A stretch of DNA of 64,000 bases. Origin: Imbroritus primus (GTDB lineage: Bacteria; Pseudomonadota; Gammaproteobacteria; Burkholderiales; Burkholderiaceae). The stretch spans positions 186,001 to 250,000 of the forward strand of contig AKCV02000026.1 in the NCBI GenBank assembly GCA_000272025.2. Reading direction: 5' to 3'. Made by a program: the position numbers and the translations under genes. The notes under the pieces are model-generated. The model was given only the letters and a program-made list of their open reading frames with translations, was not told the DNA's origin and made no database searches. Shown piece by piece: positions 27,744-33,979 of this stretch; position 1 is the first letter of the stretch; each line of letters opens with the position of its first letter.

Positions 27744-28024
27744 GGGGTGTTCTCCCTGCGGTGTTCTGGAAACTCCCGCTCCAGCAGGCCGCGCAGCAGG
27801 TCGGCCACGGTCACGCCTTGCGTGAAGGCCGACACCTTGATGCGCGCCCGCATCGCGGGCGTGATGTCGAGGGTCAAGCGAGCCGTGTAGAGGTCGCCCT
27901 TGCCCAGCGCATCGGCGTCGCCCTGGCGAATCCACGCCTCGGCGTGCGGATTCGCGGGCGGACGCGCGCCGATGCCGACGCGCTTTACCGTGCGTTTGCT
28001 GTTCGGTGGCGGCTTCGCAGTCAT
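27740..28024 (-). CDS. Small ribbon-helix-helix-like partition partner of ParA
   Basis: The 94-residue product has a basic, disordered N-terminus (PPPNSKRTVKRVGIGARPP). Its C-terminal region (LTLDITPAMRARIKVSAFTQG, then VADLLRGLLEREF) fits a ribbon-helix-helix fold. Such ParG-like proteins bind the centromere-like site and the par promoter next to a ParA ATPase. The start at 28024 overlaps the parA stop by four bases. The direct repeats upstream of parA (28751-28780) are candidate binding sites. Confidence 0.75.
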   Translation of the reverse strand: MTAKPPPNSKRTVKRVGIGARPPANPHAEAWIRQGDADALGKGDLYTARLTLDITPAMRARIKVSAFTQGVTVADLLRGLLEREFPEHRRENTP

Positions 28025-28659
28025 GTCGGCCACCGCAGCAGTTCGTCCAACAGCGCAGTGATTTCGCGCGCGGCGGCGCTGTCCGGTGCCGTCTCGCGTG
28101 CCAGCCGGCCAGCGGCCACGCTGTCGGCGAACACGATGCGCTGATGCACTTCCGCGCGCAGCGCAGGAAGCGGTTGGTCGGCCAGCGCCTGGCGCGCTTC
28201 GCGCCCGATCACGGTGGTACTGACGCGCCGGTTGATGACGAAGGCCGCGCGCAGCGCAGGCCGAAACACCTGCGCCTCACGGATCAGCGCCACCATCTCG
28301 GCGCTGGCCCACAGGTCGTAGGGGCTGGGCTGCACGGGGATCAGCACGCGCTCGGCCGCCAGCAGCGCGGAGCGCGCCAGTGCCGCGATGCGTGGCGGGC
28401 CGTCGATGATGACATGATCGGCCCGCCTGGCGAGTTCTGGCGCCTCTTGGTGCAGCGTTTCGCGTGCGAGGCCCACGGCGCTGAACAGCCTAGGCAAACC
28501 TTGCTGGCTGCGGCGCTGTGTCCAGTCCAGCGCGGAGCCCTGCGGGTCGGCATCCAGCAGGATGACCGACTGCCCGCGCATCGCCAGCTCGCCGGCGACG
28601 TGGGTGGCGAGCGTGGTCTTGCCCACGCCGCCTTTTTGATTGAGCAACGCGACGATCAT
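28021..28659 (-). CDS. parA: ParA-type partition ATPase
   Basis: The 212-residue protein starts MIVALLNQKGGVGKTTLA, a deviant Walker A motif at residues 8-16, and continues with ILLDADPQGSALDW and VIIDGPPR. It is a short ParA lacking an N-terminal helix-turn-helix (type Ib-like). It should position or stabilise the excised, possibly replicating ICE. Its partner is probably the small RHH protein overlapped at its stop. A large ParB-type protein is encoded separately at 33980-36022. Confidence 0.92.
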   Translation of the reverse strand: MIVALLNQKGGVGKTTLATHVAGELAMRGQSVILLDADPQGSALDWTQRRSQQGLPRLFSAVGLARETLHQEAPELARRADHVIIDGPPRIAALARSALLAAERVLIPVQPSPYDLWASAEMVALIREAQVFRPALRAAFVINRRVSTTVIGREARQALADQPLPALRAEVHQRIVFADSVAAGRLARETAPDSAAAREITALLDELLRWPT

Positions 28660-28709
28660 GGCCTGGCCCTCCGTGTTGGAAAGCCCGGCTGTTGCTGCTG
28701 CTTTTCGTG

Positions 28710-28780
28710 CCGCGTGGTGGTTGTCCACCGTGGCGCGGCGCTTCTACTAAAAGTTAGAGAATTTAAGTTAGGGAAGTTAG
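28710..28780. promoter_or_regulatory. parA leader: hairpin and three AAGTTAG repeats
   Basis: Upstream of parA the sequence AAGTTAG occurs three times on the plus strand (28751-28757, 28765-28771, 28774-28780); read with parA these are CTAACTT units. Next to them a hairpin with arms CCGCG...CGCGG and an inner GGTGG-TTGT-CCACC stem occupies about 28710-28742. Spacing and position suggest an operator or partition site for the par proteins. Confidence 0.5.
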
Positions 28781-28825
28781 GAGAGGCCGAAACCCGCGCC
28801 AGCATTGGCTTTGCGGCCGATTTTG

Positions 28826-28920
28826 TTGCCTGATAGCACGAGGATTCATTGCCTGATAGCACGATACCTCTGTTGCCTGATAGCACGAGTCCGTCCACAG
28901 GCTGCGCAGCAGTTATCCCC
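28826..28920. other. Putative replication origin (oriV) with three 16-bp iterons
   Basis: The 16-base unit TTGCCTGATAGCACGA occurs three times without mismatch, at 28826-28841, 28849-28864 and 28873-28888. Start-to-start spacing is 23 and 24 bases. A DnaA-box-like TTATCCCCG (28913-28921) follows and overlaps the repA stop codon. Iterons of this size next to a RepA gene mark plasmid-type origins, so the excised ICE may replicate on its own. This is inference from sequence. Confidence 0.75.
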
Positions 28921-29770
28921 GTGCCGTGGACGGCACGGGCCGGAACGTCAACAGCGGCGAGGCAATGCCCGAGACGTGCTCTATGCCCAACTGGTAGCCC
29001 GGCAAGGCTTGCCGCGCCACCAGCGCCCGCAGGTCGGCGGCGAAGTCGTAGTACCGCGCCACGCTGCCCGATTTGCGGTACAGATGCTGGAAGTCGAATT
29101 GCCACCCGCCAGGCTGTCGCCCGCCGTGCTTGCGCACCAGCCGGTACAGCCAGCGCTCGATCCCGCCCGTGAGCCGGAAATACGCCGGGTCGATGGTTAG
29201 CACCAGGGCGGCGTCGAGCACGCCCGCATAGAACCAGTCCGGCAGGATCAGTTCGAGGCCCAGCGGTGTGCCGCTGGCATCGGCCATCTCTTTCCATTCG
29301 TTGACCCACGAGAAGCGGTGTAAGCGCCTGCCCGTGGTTTCCCGGATGGACGTGGCCACCGTCGTGGACTGCAAGCGATCCAAGGCCGCTTTGAGGCGCT
29401 GATAGTCGCGCAGCGACGTGCCGCGCCCGATGAAGCGCAGGATCTCGTAGGGCGTTGCCTGCATCAGTCGCGAGGGGCGCAGTCCTGCATCGCGGGCTTC
29501 CACGATCTGGCTGGCGGCCCAGATCAACACGTCCGCATCCCAGATCGTGGCAATGCCATGCTCTTGCGTTCCCTCCACGCGGATCGTGATGCCGCTGGCG
29601 CGGAAGTCGATCGGCGCCGTGCGCCGCGACTTCGCCAGCGAGAAGAACGGAAAGGCCATCAGGTCCTGGCTGTCGCGCGGCGCCATGTCGCCTGGCAAGG
29701 CGCGGAACAGGTCGAGCTGTTCGCGCTCCTGCGACGGTCGCCGCCGCGATGGCAGCGATGGGCTGGTCAT
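28913..29770 (-). CDS. repA: RepA-like replication initiator
   Basis: The 285-residue protein resembles replication initiator A proteins of ICEs and plasmids: SLAKSRRTAPIDF, VLIWAASQIVEA, ATPYEILRFIGRGTSLRDYQRLKAALDRLQST, and SWVNEWKEM. The middle portion is a winged-helix DNA-binding region. It should bind the iterons located just beyond its own stop codon. An upstream Met at 29782 is also possible. The gene follows an HTH protein gene by 26 bases. Confidence 0.88.
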   Translation of the reverse strand: MTSPSLPSRRRPSQEREQLDLFRALPGDMAPRDSQDLMAFPFFSLAKSRRTAPIDFRASGITIRVEGTQEHGIATIWDADVLIWAASQIVEARDAGLRPSRLMQATPYEILRFIGRGTSLRDYQRLKAALDRLQSTTVATSIRETTGRRLHRFSWVNEWKEMADASGTPLGLELILPDWFYAGVLDAALVLTIDPAYFRLTGGIERWLYRLVRKHGGRQPGGWQFDFQHLYRKSGSVARYYDFAADLRALVARQALPGYQLGIEHVSGIASPLLTFRPVPSTARG

Positions 29771-29796
29771 GGCGAAGGCCACCCGCGCGCCAGCGA

Positions 29797-30078
29797 TCAG
29801 CGCGCACGACTGTCCGCCGAATGCTGCTCGGCGTACTCAGGGTCGGACGTGCTCTCGAAGCTACGTTCCGCGGCCCAGGCATCGAGGTCGGCCACGGCGT
29901 ACATGACGCGGCGGCCGAACTTGCGGAATTTCGGACCACCACCGAACACGCGCTGTTTCTCCAATGTGCGCGGCGACAGCCGCAGGTAGTCGGCGGCTTC
30001 GTCGTTGGTCAGATAGCGTTGGGGTTGTGCCGTCGTGGCGACGGAAGCGGCGGCAGGCCGCAAGGGAGCAGGACGCAT
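29797..30078 (-). CDS. Small helix-turn-helix (AlpA/excisionase-like) DNA-binding protein
   Basis: The 93-residue product has a MerR-like helix-turn-helix (YLTNDEAADYLRLSPRTLEKQR, then FRKFGRRVMYAVADLDAWAAER). This is the form of AlpA-type regulators and excisionase-like proteins. The start at 30078 has an excellent GGAGG eight bases upstream. A longer start at 30093 has poorer spacing. Lying just ahead of repA it could regulate replication or excision; in many ICEs such proteins direct the integrase. Confidence 0.85.
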   Translation of the reverse strand: MRPAPLRPAAASVATTAQPQRYLTNDEAADYLRLSPRTLEKQRVFGGGPKFRKFGRRVMYAVADLDAWAAERSFESTSDPEYAEQHSADSRAR

Positions 30079-30161
30079 GGTGTGAACCTCCATCGGTGTC
30101 AAAGCTCCGGCCACACAGCGCAACCGGATGGAGGCAGTCTCAGAAAACGAAGCTCTCCTGC

Positions 30162-30923
30162 TCAGGGTCGTTTTGCGTGGCCTTCAAAACGACCCTTCTC
30201 AAGCGGAGCAAGCTGTGCTAGGCGGCGATAGCCGCCGCGCATCAGCGCATCGCCGCGCCGCGTCAGGCGGCGCACCTTGGAGCGCAGGCCGCCGTCGCTG
30301 TACCAACCAGCCGCGGCATCCACGCCGAACAAACCTTCGGCCACGTCGCGCAAGGACGCGCCCGTCAGGGCCGCGTCGAGCGCCTGCAAGGTGTGCAGTT
30401 CCAGCAAGGCCGAATGCGATGGCCGGGGCCGCGCATCGGCCAGCGCCGCACCGGGCGCATGGCCGCGTGCAGGTGCGGCAGCACCGCCGTGATGGGCATA
30501 GGCGACAGCCATGCCGTCCTCCAGGCCGGGCGCCAGCGCGAAGCGCAGGCACTGGCCGGGGCTGCGCGCGATCAGCGCCAGTCGCTTGCCGTCGTGGAGC
30601 AGGTGTTTGTGGCCGGGGATGTTCCAGAAGTCGAATGCGGCGGCGTCGGGCGGCGGATCAGCATCAGGGTAGAGCTGCACCACACCAGTGTGGCCGGGCA
30701 GCCAGGCCGGGTGCGCGTCACGCGCATCCAGCGCCGGGTCTTCCAGCAGGCGCAAGCCCCAGCGATGCCCAGCATCAGAGCGACGCGCACGGCGCAGCCA
30801 GTCGAGCCGGTAATCAGGATGGCGGCGCAGGTACTCCCAGGCCAGTGCGAGCGTGTCCAGCCCCAGGACGTAGAGGTAAGCGGCCGTGGGATACCAGTGC
30901 GCGAAATGGTGAGGGCTGACCAT
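30162..30923 (-). CDS. DUF2285 domain protein
   Basis: The 253-residue product has an N-terminal segment (HWYPTAAYLYVLGLDTLALAWEYLRRHPDYRLDWL) of the type that precedes DUF2285. The C-terminal DUF2285 part is helical and probably DNA-binding (ALLELHTLQALDAALTGASLRDVAEGLFG, then LRSKVRRLTRRGDALMRGGYRRL). The last portion looks like a sigma/HTH fold (about residues 170-240). The family is characteristic of ICE backbones and has no established role; regulation of repA or transfer is plausible. Repeated operator-like sequences lie in the 329 bases upstream. Confidence 0.85.
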   Translation of the reverse strand: MVSPHHFAHWYPTAAYLYVLGLDTLALAWEYLRRHPDYRLDWLRRARRSDAGHRWGLRLLEDPALDARDAHPAWLPGHTGVVQLYPDADPPPDAAAFDFWNIPGHKHLLHDGKRLALIARSPGQCLRFALAPGLEDGMAVAYAHHGGAAAPARGHAPGAALADARPRPSHSALLELHTLQALDAALTGASLRDVAEGLFGVDAAAGWYSDGGLRSKVRRLTRRGDALMRGGYRRLAQLAPLEKGRFEGHAKRP

Positions 30924-31252
30924 GACGAAAGCTCCTGTCGAACAGCAGGAACGTCGCCACGGCGGCGAACATGCGGGAGCCTCAAATCAAGGTGGAAATC
31001 CGGTTAAGCTGTAACTTCTGGTGTCAAGACCGATAGGCTCCGGCGAGTTGCGAAATCCGTCTGAATGCGACGGCCGCCTGACCCAAAAATGTCACGCGGC
31101 ATAAAACACCGTGCCGCAAGCCGCGCGAAAGATCGTGACTGTTTCAGTCACAGATATTCGGGTTTGAAGCAGAGTGCGAATTCAGATCGAAAAGGTCTGG
31201 AGCAAGACCGAAATAGTCTGAATGCGCCCGGCTTGGCCGGAGCGCGAACGGT
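30924..31252. promoter_or_regulatory. Control region with a palindrome and three related direct repeats
   Basis: This 329-base gap has no gene. It holds a perfect palindrome GTGACTG-TTT-CAGTCAC at 31135-31151. Three related units of the form CGAAAnnnGTCTGnA lie at 31051-31069, 31188-31203 and 31209-31226. The first and third also share GTCTGAATGCG. Together they look like an operator region for the flanking regulators (DUF2285, DUF2958, XRE). Promoter boxes could not be placed with confidence. Confidence 0.6.
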
Positions 31253-31603
31253 TCAATCAACGATGGAACCGTTCTCCTGGGCCAGCCGCAGGTATTCCGA
31301 CAACGGGCGCACTGCCTGGAAATACAAATCCCGCATCACGGGCTGTTTGTTCGGGCCGACGATGGAGGCCAGGTCGGACAGCTTGATGCGGCCCAGCTCT
31401 GGCATACCAATGCCCACGTCCATGATGCCGGTCGCCGTATCGTCATCGGCAGGATCGAGCGAGGCCAGCAGCCAGATGGCGTGCGCGTCGGGGGTGAACA
31501 GCCGCACGACCGGCAACGGGTCGTGCGGTTCACCGGCGGCGGCCCGCCGCCCGTTCTCCAGCAGCGCGGCGCGCTGCGCATCGGTGACGAGGGGAGCGTT
31601 CAT
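31253..31603 (-). CDS. DUF2958 domain protein
   Basis: The 116-residue product fits DUF2958: LPVVRLFTPDAHAIWLLASLDP, a DDDTATGIMDVG acidic patch and GMPELGRIKLSDL. Small acidic proteins of this family occur in plasmids and ICEs. No function is established. It is transcribed alone, with long gaps on both sides. Confidence 0.85.
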   Translation of the reverse strand: MNAPLVTDAQRAALLENGRRAAAGEPHDPLPVVRLFTPDAHAIWLLASLDPADDDTATGIMDVGIGMPELGRIKLSDLASIVGPNKQPVMRDLYFQAVRPLSEYLRLAQENGSIVD

Positions 31604-31860
31604 CGTGGTGCTCCTGTTCCAACATGGATTGCCGGTTTTGCGCTTCCGCGCCGAAGCACGGATGCGTGTTCCACCAAAGCCTTGGAAACACGAAAGCGCA
31701 AAAACAGAATTGTAGAAATCTGGAAAGGCACGTAGGCGGTTCTCCGGTTCTGTCGGAATCCGCAAAAGCGGATTTCCGTAAAAGCACGAATAAGGCCAGA
31801 GCCGTGAAAGAGTTAAAGATAACGTGGTTTTAATTGTGCTGCGACTTGACGCTTCTGTCC
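31604..31860. promoter_or_regulatory. Region between DUF2958 and the XRE gene
   Basis: This 257-base gap is between divergent genes. It contains an inverted repeat AATCCGC-AAAA-GCGGATT at 31757-31774, which could be an operator for the XRE protein encoded just downstream. The last 100 bases are AT-rich (AAAGAGTTAAAGATAACG), as expected for a promoter, but no boxes with good spacing were found. Confidence 0.4.
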
Positions 31861-32151
31861 ATGCAGAAGCGATCCATCCAGCGCGGCCGGCCAGCGGGCG
31901 CCACCACCTTCGATGCCGAACTGGCGCAAGCCTTCGGCGCGGCGGTGCGCGCGTTGCGGACGGAGCGCGGCATCGCGCAGGAGTCGCTGGCGCACCTCGC
32001 GGGCATCGAGCGTTCGCACATGGGCAAGGTCGAGCGTGGCGAGCACATGCCCACGCTGGCGATCATCTTCAAGATCGCCAGCGCACTCGAATGCAGCACG
32101 GCAGTGCTGATGAGCAAGGCCGAAGAACTGCTGGCGGTAGCCCAGGCATAG
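31861..32151 (+). CDS. XRE-family helix-turn-helix regulator
   Basis: The 96-residue protein has a Cro/C1-type helix-turn-helix (FGAAVRALRTERGIAQESLAHLAG, then ERSHMGKVERGEHMPTL). The start MQKRSIQRGRP at 31861 is chosen because the frame upstream has no family similarity. It is the only plus-strand backbone gene in this part of the ICE, so it may be the element's master repressor. A perfect GC hairpin follows the stop at 32160-32180. Confidence 0.88.
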   Translation: MQKRSIQRGRPAGATTFDAELAQAFGAAVRALRTERGIAQESLAHLAGIERSHMGKVERGEHMPTLAIIFKIASALECSTAVLMSKAEELLAVAQA

Positions 32152-32159
32152 CCGCCGAA

Positions 32160-32180
32160 GCCCCGCCATCATGGCGGGGC
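32160..32180 (+). terminator. Perfect GC hairpin after the XRE gene
   Basis: GCCCCGCCAT and ATGGCGGGGC form a perfect ten-base stem with a one-base centre, nine bases after the XRE stop codon. No T-run follows, so termination would be weak or Rho-assisted. Confidence 0.5.
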
Positions 32181-32186
32181 GTGCCA

Positions 32187-32400
32187 GGCCGATCCGGTGC
32201 CAGCCGGTTCGGCGGTATCGAGGGGCGCCAAGCACCGCGCGGCGGGGATGGGCCTGGCGCCGATCCCTTGGAGGCAAGCGAAGCGCGCAGCGCCGCAGGC
32301 GCGAAGGCGGCAGGGATTGGAGCCGAATGGCCGTGACGGCGTAGTCGGCACGGGGCGGAGCCCGCAAAGCCCGGTGGTGCGCAGCACCGACCCGCCCCGC
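32187..32400 (+). repeat. ICE intergenic mosaic repeat, copy 1
   Basis: This copy carries GGGGCGCCAAGC, GCGCGGCGGGGATGG and the GCAAGCGAAGCGCGCAG core near 32274. It continues into a tail (GCCGAATGGCCGTGA ... GGCACG ... GAGCCCGC) that is related to the tails of the copies at 38.3 and 42.8 kb. It fills the gap between the XRE gene and DUF736 together with a hairpin at 32506-32530 and has no convincing gene of its own. Confidence 0.7.
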
Positions 32401-32505
32401 ATGTACCTCTACCAATTCAAGCCATTGCTTGGTAGCCAGGCAAGACACATCCCGCACACTGCCAAGCCATTCTGCTTGCCGATACAGCGCAGCATTCGCA
32501 ACACA

Positions 32506-32530
32506 GCGCCCCGCCGCGTGGGCGGGGCGC
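32506..32530 (-). terminator. GC hairpin downstream of the DUF736 gene
   Basis: GCGCCCCGCC and GGCGGGGCGC form a perfect ten-base stem with a five-base loop, ten bases after the DUF736 stop. There is no T-run, so it is at best a weak intrinsic terminator or an mRNA 3'-end stabiliser. Confidence 0.45.
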
Positions 32531-32539
32531 TGGCGGCCG

Positions 32540-32854
32540 TCAGGCCGCCTGGGGCTTGCTGCGCGACCAGATCAGGTCGTGCGTGCCGTCCTCGTCTTCG
32601 ATCAGGCGGGCGTAGACCGTGGCCGGGAACGAAGGATCGTCGAGGGTCACGGAGATGTACTCCCGCCCGGCCTCGCTGGTCTTCTTCCACGCCGCGCCGA
32701 TGTCGTGGCTGGCGGCCTGCAGGCGGAAGTCAGGGGCCTTCTCGTTGTCGCCCTTGTCGTTGGGCACCAGCTTGACCTTGACGTTGAGCGTCAGGGTGCG
32801 AAGCGTGCCGGTGAAGCCGTCTTTGTCTGCGGTGAAGGTGCCGATGTTGGCCAT
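32540..32854 (-). CDS. DUF736 domain protein
   Basis: The 104-residue product starts [21 protein letters not shown] and contains [17 protein letters not shown] and [17 protein letters not shown], the DUF736 pattern. The family is frequent in Tn4371-like ICEs and rhizobial plasmids. The biochemical role is unknown. The ribosome-binding site is AAAGGAGA just upstream. Confidence 0.9.
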   Translation of the reverse strand: MANIGTFTADKDGFTGTLRTLTLNVKVKLVPNDKGDNEKAPDFRLQAASHDIGAAWKKTSEAGREYISVTLDDPSFPATVYARLIEDEDGTHDLIWSRSKPQAA

Positions 32855-33121
32855 GATGGATCTCCTTTTGGTGGAACAAGGTTCGCGCCCATCGCGTCCT
32901 TGTTGTGATCCGGCCGGCGGAGGAAGGGCTGGCTGCACCGCTTGCGGGCGCAACGCAGTGAAGCACCTGGAAGACCAAATAATTTGCCCCGCGAGGAATG
33001 CGCGCAGCGCAGGGGAAATTATTTGGGCTGGAAGGTTGCAGACATGAAGCCCGCGCCACCGCCAGGATTCACAACAACACAAGGACGCCTTGGGCCGAAC
33101 CACCCCAATCCGAAAGGAGTC
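32855..33121. other. Gap with an AT-rich inverted repeat
   Basis: Between DUF736 and the divergent plus-strand frame lies a near-perfect inverted repeat with arms CCAAATAATTTGCCCC (32975-32990) and GGGGAAATTATTTGG (33012-33026), differing by one base, around a GC-rich loop of 21 bases. Its AT-rich arms stand out in this GC-rich element. It is a candidate operator, cruciform or transfer-origin component. Confidence 0.55.
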
Positions 33122-33583
33122 ATGGCCACCACGGCATCCCCGCACGAAGGTTTTACCGGCACGCTCTCTGACACAGGCAAGGCCATTCCCCAACGACCAG
33201 CAGGAACACGCCCCTGCCCATGCGGGCGGCCCTGCTTGCAGCGCGGCATGGAACCCAAAAGCACGGCCGGGCGGCGTATTCGTGAACCATCCTTCGTGAC
33301 ACACAGGCAACGAGCCGCCAGCGTCGCGGACGGCACGCATTCGCACAACCTGCCGCAGCAAGCCCCGGCGCACCCACCGAGCACTGCCCAGCGGCGGGGC
33401 GTTGACCTTGGCCGATCCGGCGCTGCCGGTTCGGTGGTATCGAGGGGCGCCAAGCCACGCGCGGCGGGGATGGCCCGCAGGGCTTTCCCCTGGAGACAAG
33501 CGCAGCGCGCAGTGCCGCAGGCGCGAAGGCAGTTGGATGAGGAATCGGGCGTGCCGCCCGCATATTGCAACGCCGCCGCCTGA
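33122..33583 (+). CDS. Plus-strand frame with DUF736-like start, possibly degenerate
   Basis: A 153-codon frame starts with ATG after an excellent AAAGGAGTC. Its N-terminus [15 protein letters not shown] shares the DGFTGTL motif of the neighbouring DUF736 protein ([18 protein letters not shown]). From about codon 95 it runs through the intergenic repeat (copy 2) and the protein no longer looks natural. An intrinsic terminator follows at 33623-33654. It may be the truncated remnant of a second DUF736 gene that has been overrun by the repeat, or a small transcribed gene. Confidence 0.4.
   Translation: MATTASPHEGFTGTLSDTGKAIPQRPAGTRPCPCGRPCLQRGMEPKSTAGRRIREPSFVTHRQRAASVADGTHSHNLPQQAPAHPPSTAQRRGVDLGRSGAAGSVVSRGAKPRAAGMARRAFPWRQAQRAVPQARRQLDEESGVPPAYCNAAA
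33410..33560 (+). repeat. ICE intergenic mosaic repeat, copy 2
   Basis: This copy has CGATCCGGCGCTGCCGG, GAGGGGCGCCAAGC, GCCCGCAGGGCTTTCCCC and ACAAGCGCAGCGCGCAG. It is most similar to copy 3 at 37490-37640 and overlaps the 3' half of the plus-strand frame at 33122-33583. Confidence 0.7.
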
Positions 33584-33622
33584 GTGCCAGCGAAGGCGGC
33601 GGCGTGATGTTCGGCTTCAACA

Positions 33623-33654
33623 CCGGGCGCGGCCACCGCCGCGCCCGGATTTTT
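33623..33654 (+). terminator. Strong intrinsic terminator on the plus strand
   Basis: CCGGGCGCGG and CCGCGCCCGG form a perfect ten-base stem with a CCACCG loop, followed directly by ATTTTT. It lies 40 bases after the plus-strand frame ending at 33583, which supports transcription of that frame. Confidence 0.8.
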
Positions 33655-33660
33655 GAAGTT

Positions 33661-33695
33661 CACCGCGCCCAGGGCGGAACGGCCTGGGCGCGGTG
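33661..33695 (-). terminator. Long hairpin after the gene ending at 33706
   Basis: CACCGCGCCCAGG and CCTGGGCGCGGTG form a perfect 13-base stem with a nine-base loop. It is ten bases beyond the stop of the minus-strand gene at 33706-33918. No T-run directly follows, so efficiency is uncertain. Confidence 0.55.
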
Positions 33696-33705
33696 CTGAC
33701 GATGG

Positions 33706-33918
33706 CTATTCCTTCGTCTCGATGATCCACCATACGGCACGCGGCAAGGCGCGGCCCGTGACGGGGTGAATGTCGGTGAGGTCGGCGCGGGCCGTCCAGC
33801 CCGAAGGCGGACGGTAGCCGCGCACATCGCCATCGCCGTGCCAGCGGCGGGCGCGCACTGTGCCGGGTGCGTAGATTGCCGCCATGCGCGGGCGGCTGGT
33901 GGTGTTGATGGTGGGCAT
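33706..33918 (-). CDS. Small basic hypothetical protein of the ICE backbone
   Basis: The 70-residue product (MPTINTTSRPRMAAIYAPG, then RGYRPPSGWTARADLTDIHPVTG and WWIIETKE) has no family that I recognise. The start at 33918 has GGGAG at seven bases; an ATG three bases earlier is possible. It lies 61 bases downstream of parB in the same direction and is followed by a strong hairpin, which suggests a genuine expressed gene. Confidence 0.6.
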   Translation of the reverse strand: MPTINTTSRPRMAAIYAPGTVRARRWHGDGDVRGYRPPSGWTARADLTDIHPVTGRALPRAVWWIIETKE

Positions 33919-33979
33919 CATTCGGCTCCCTGCGGCGAAGCGCCCCGGTCTGAACCGGGGCGCTTCGCTGCGGTGAGGG

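Noticed and set aside
28826-28888. Three short direct repeats looked like a minimal CRISPR array.
   Set aside because: The units are 16 bases with gaps of only 7-8 bases, there are no spacers of protospacer length and no cas genes. The position beside repA fits iterons.
32197-32775. Plus-strand frames inside the intergenic repeats (with RGAK-RAAGM-type peptides).
   Set aside because: The same peptides appear at each repeat copy with different ends, no conserved start and no ribosome-binding site, so they are translated repeats rather than genes.
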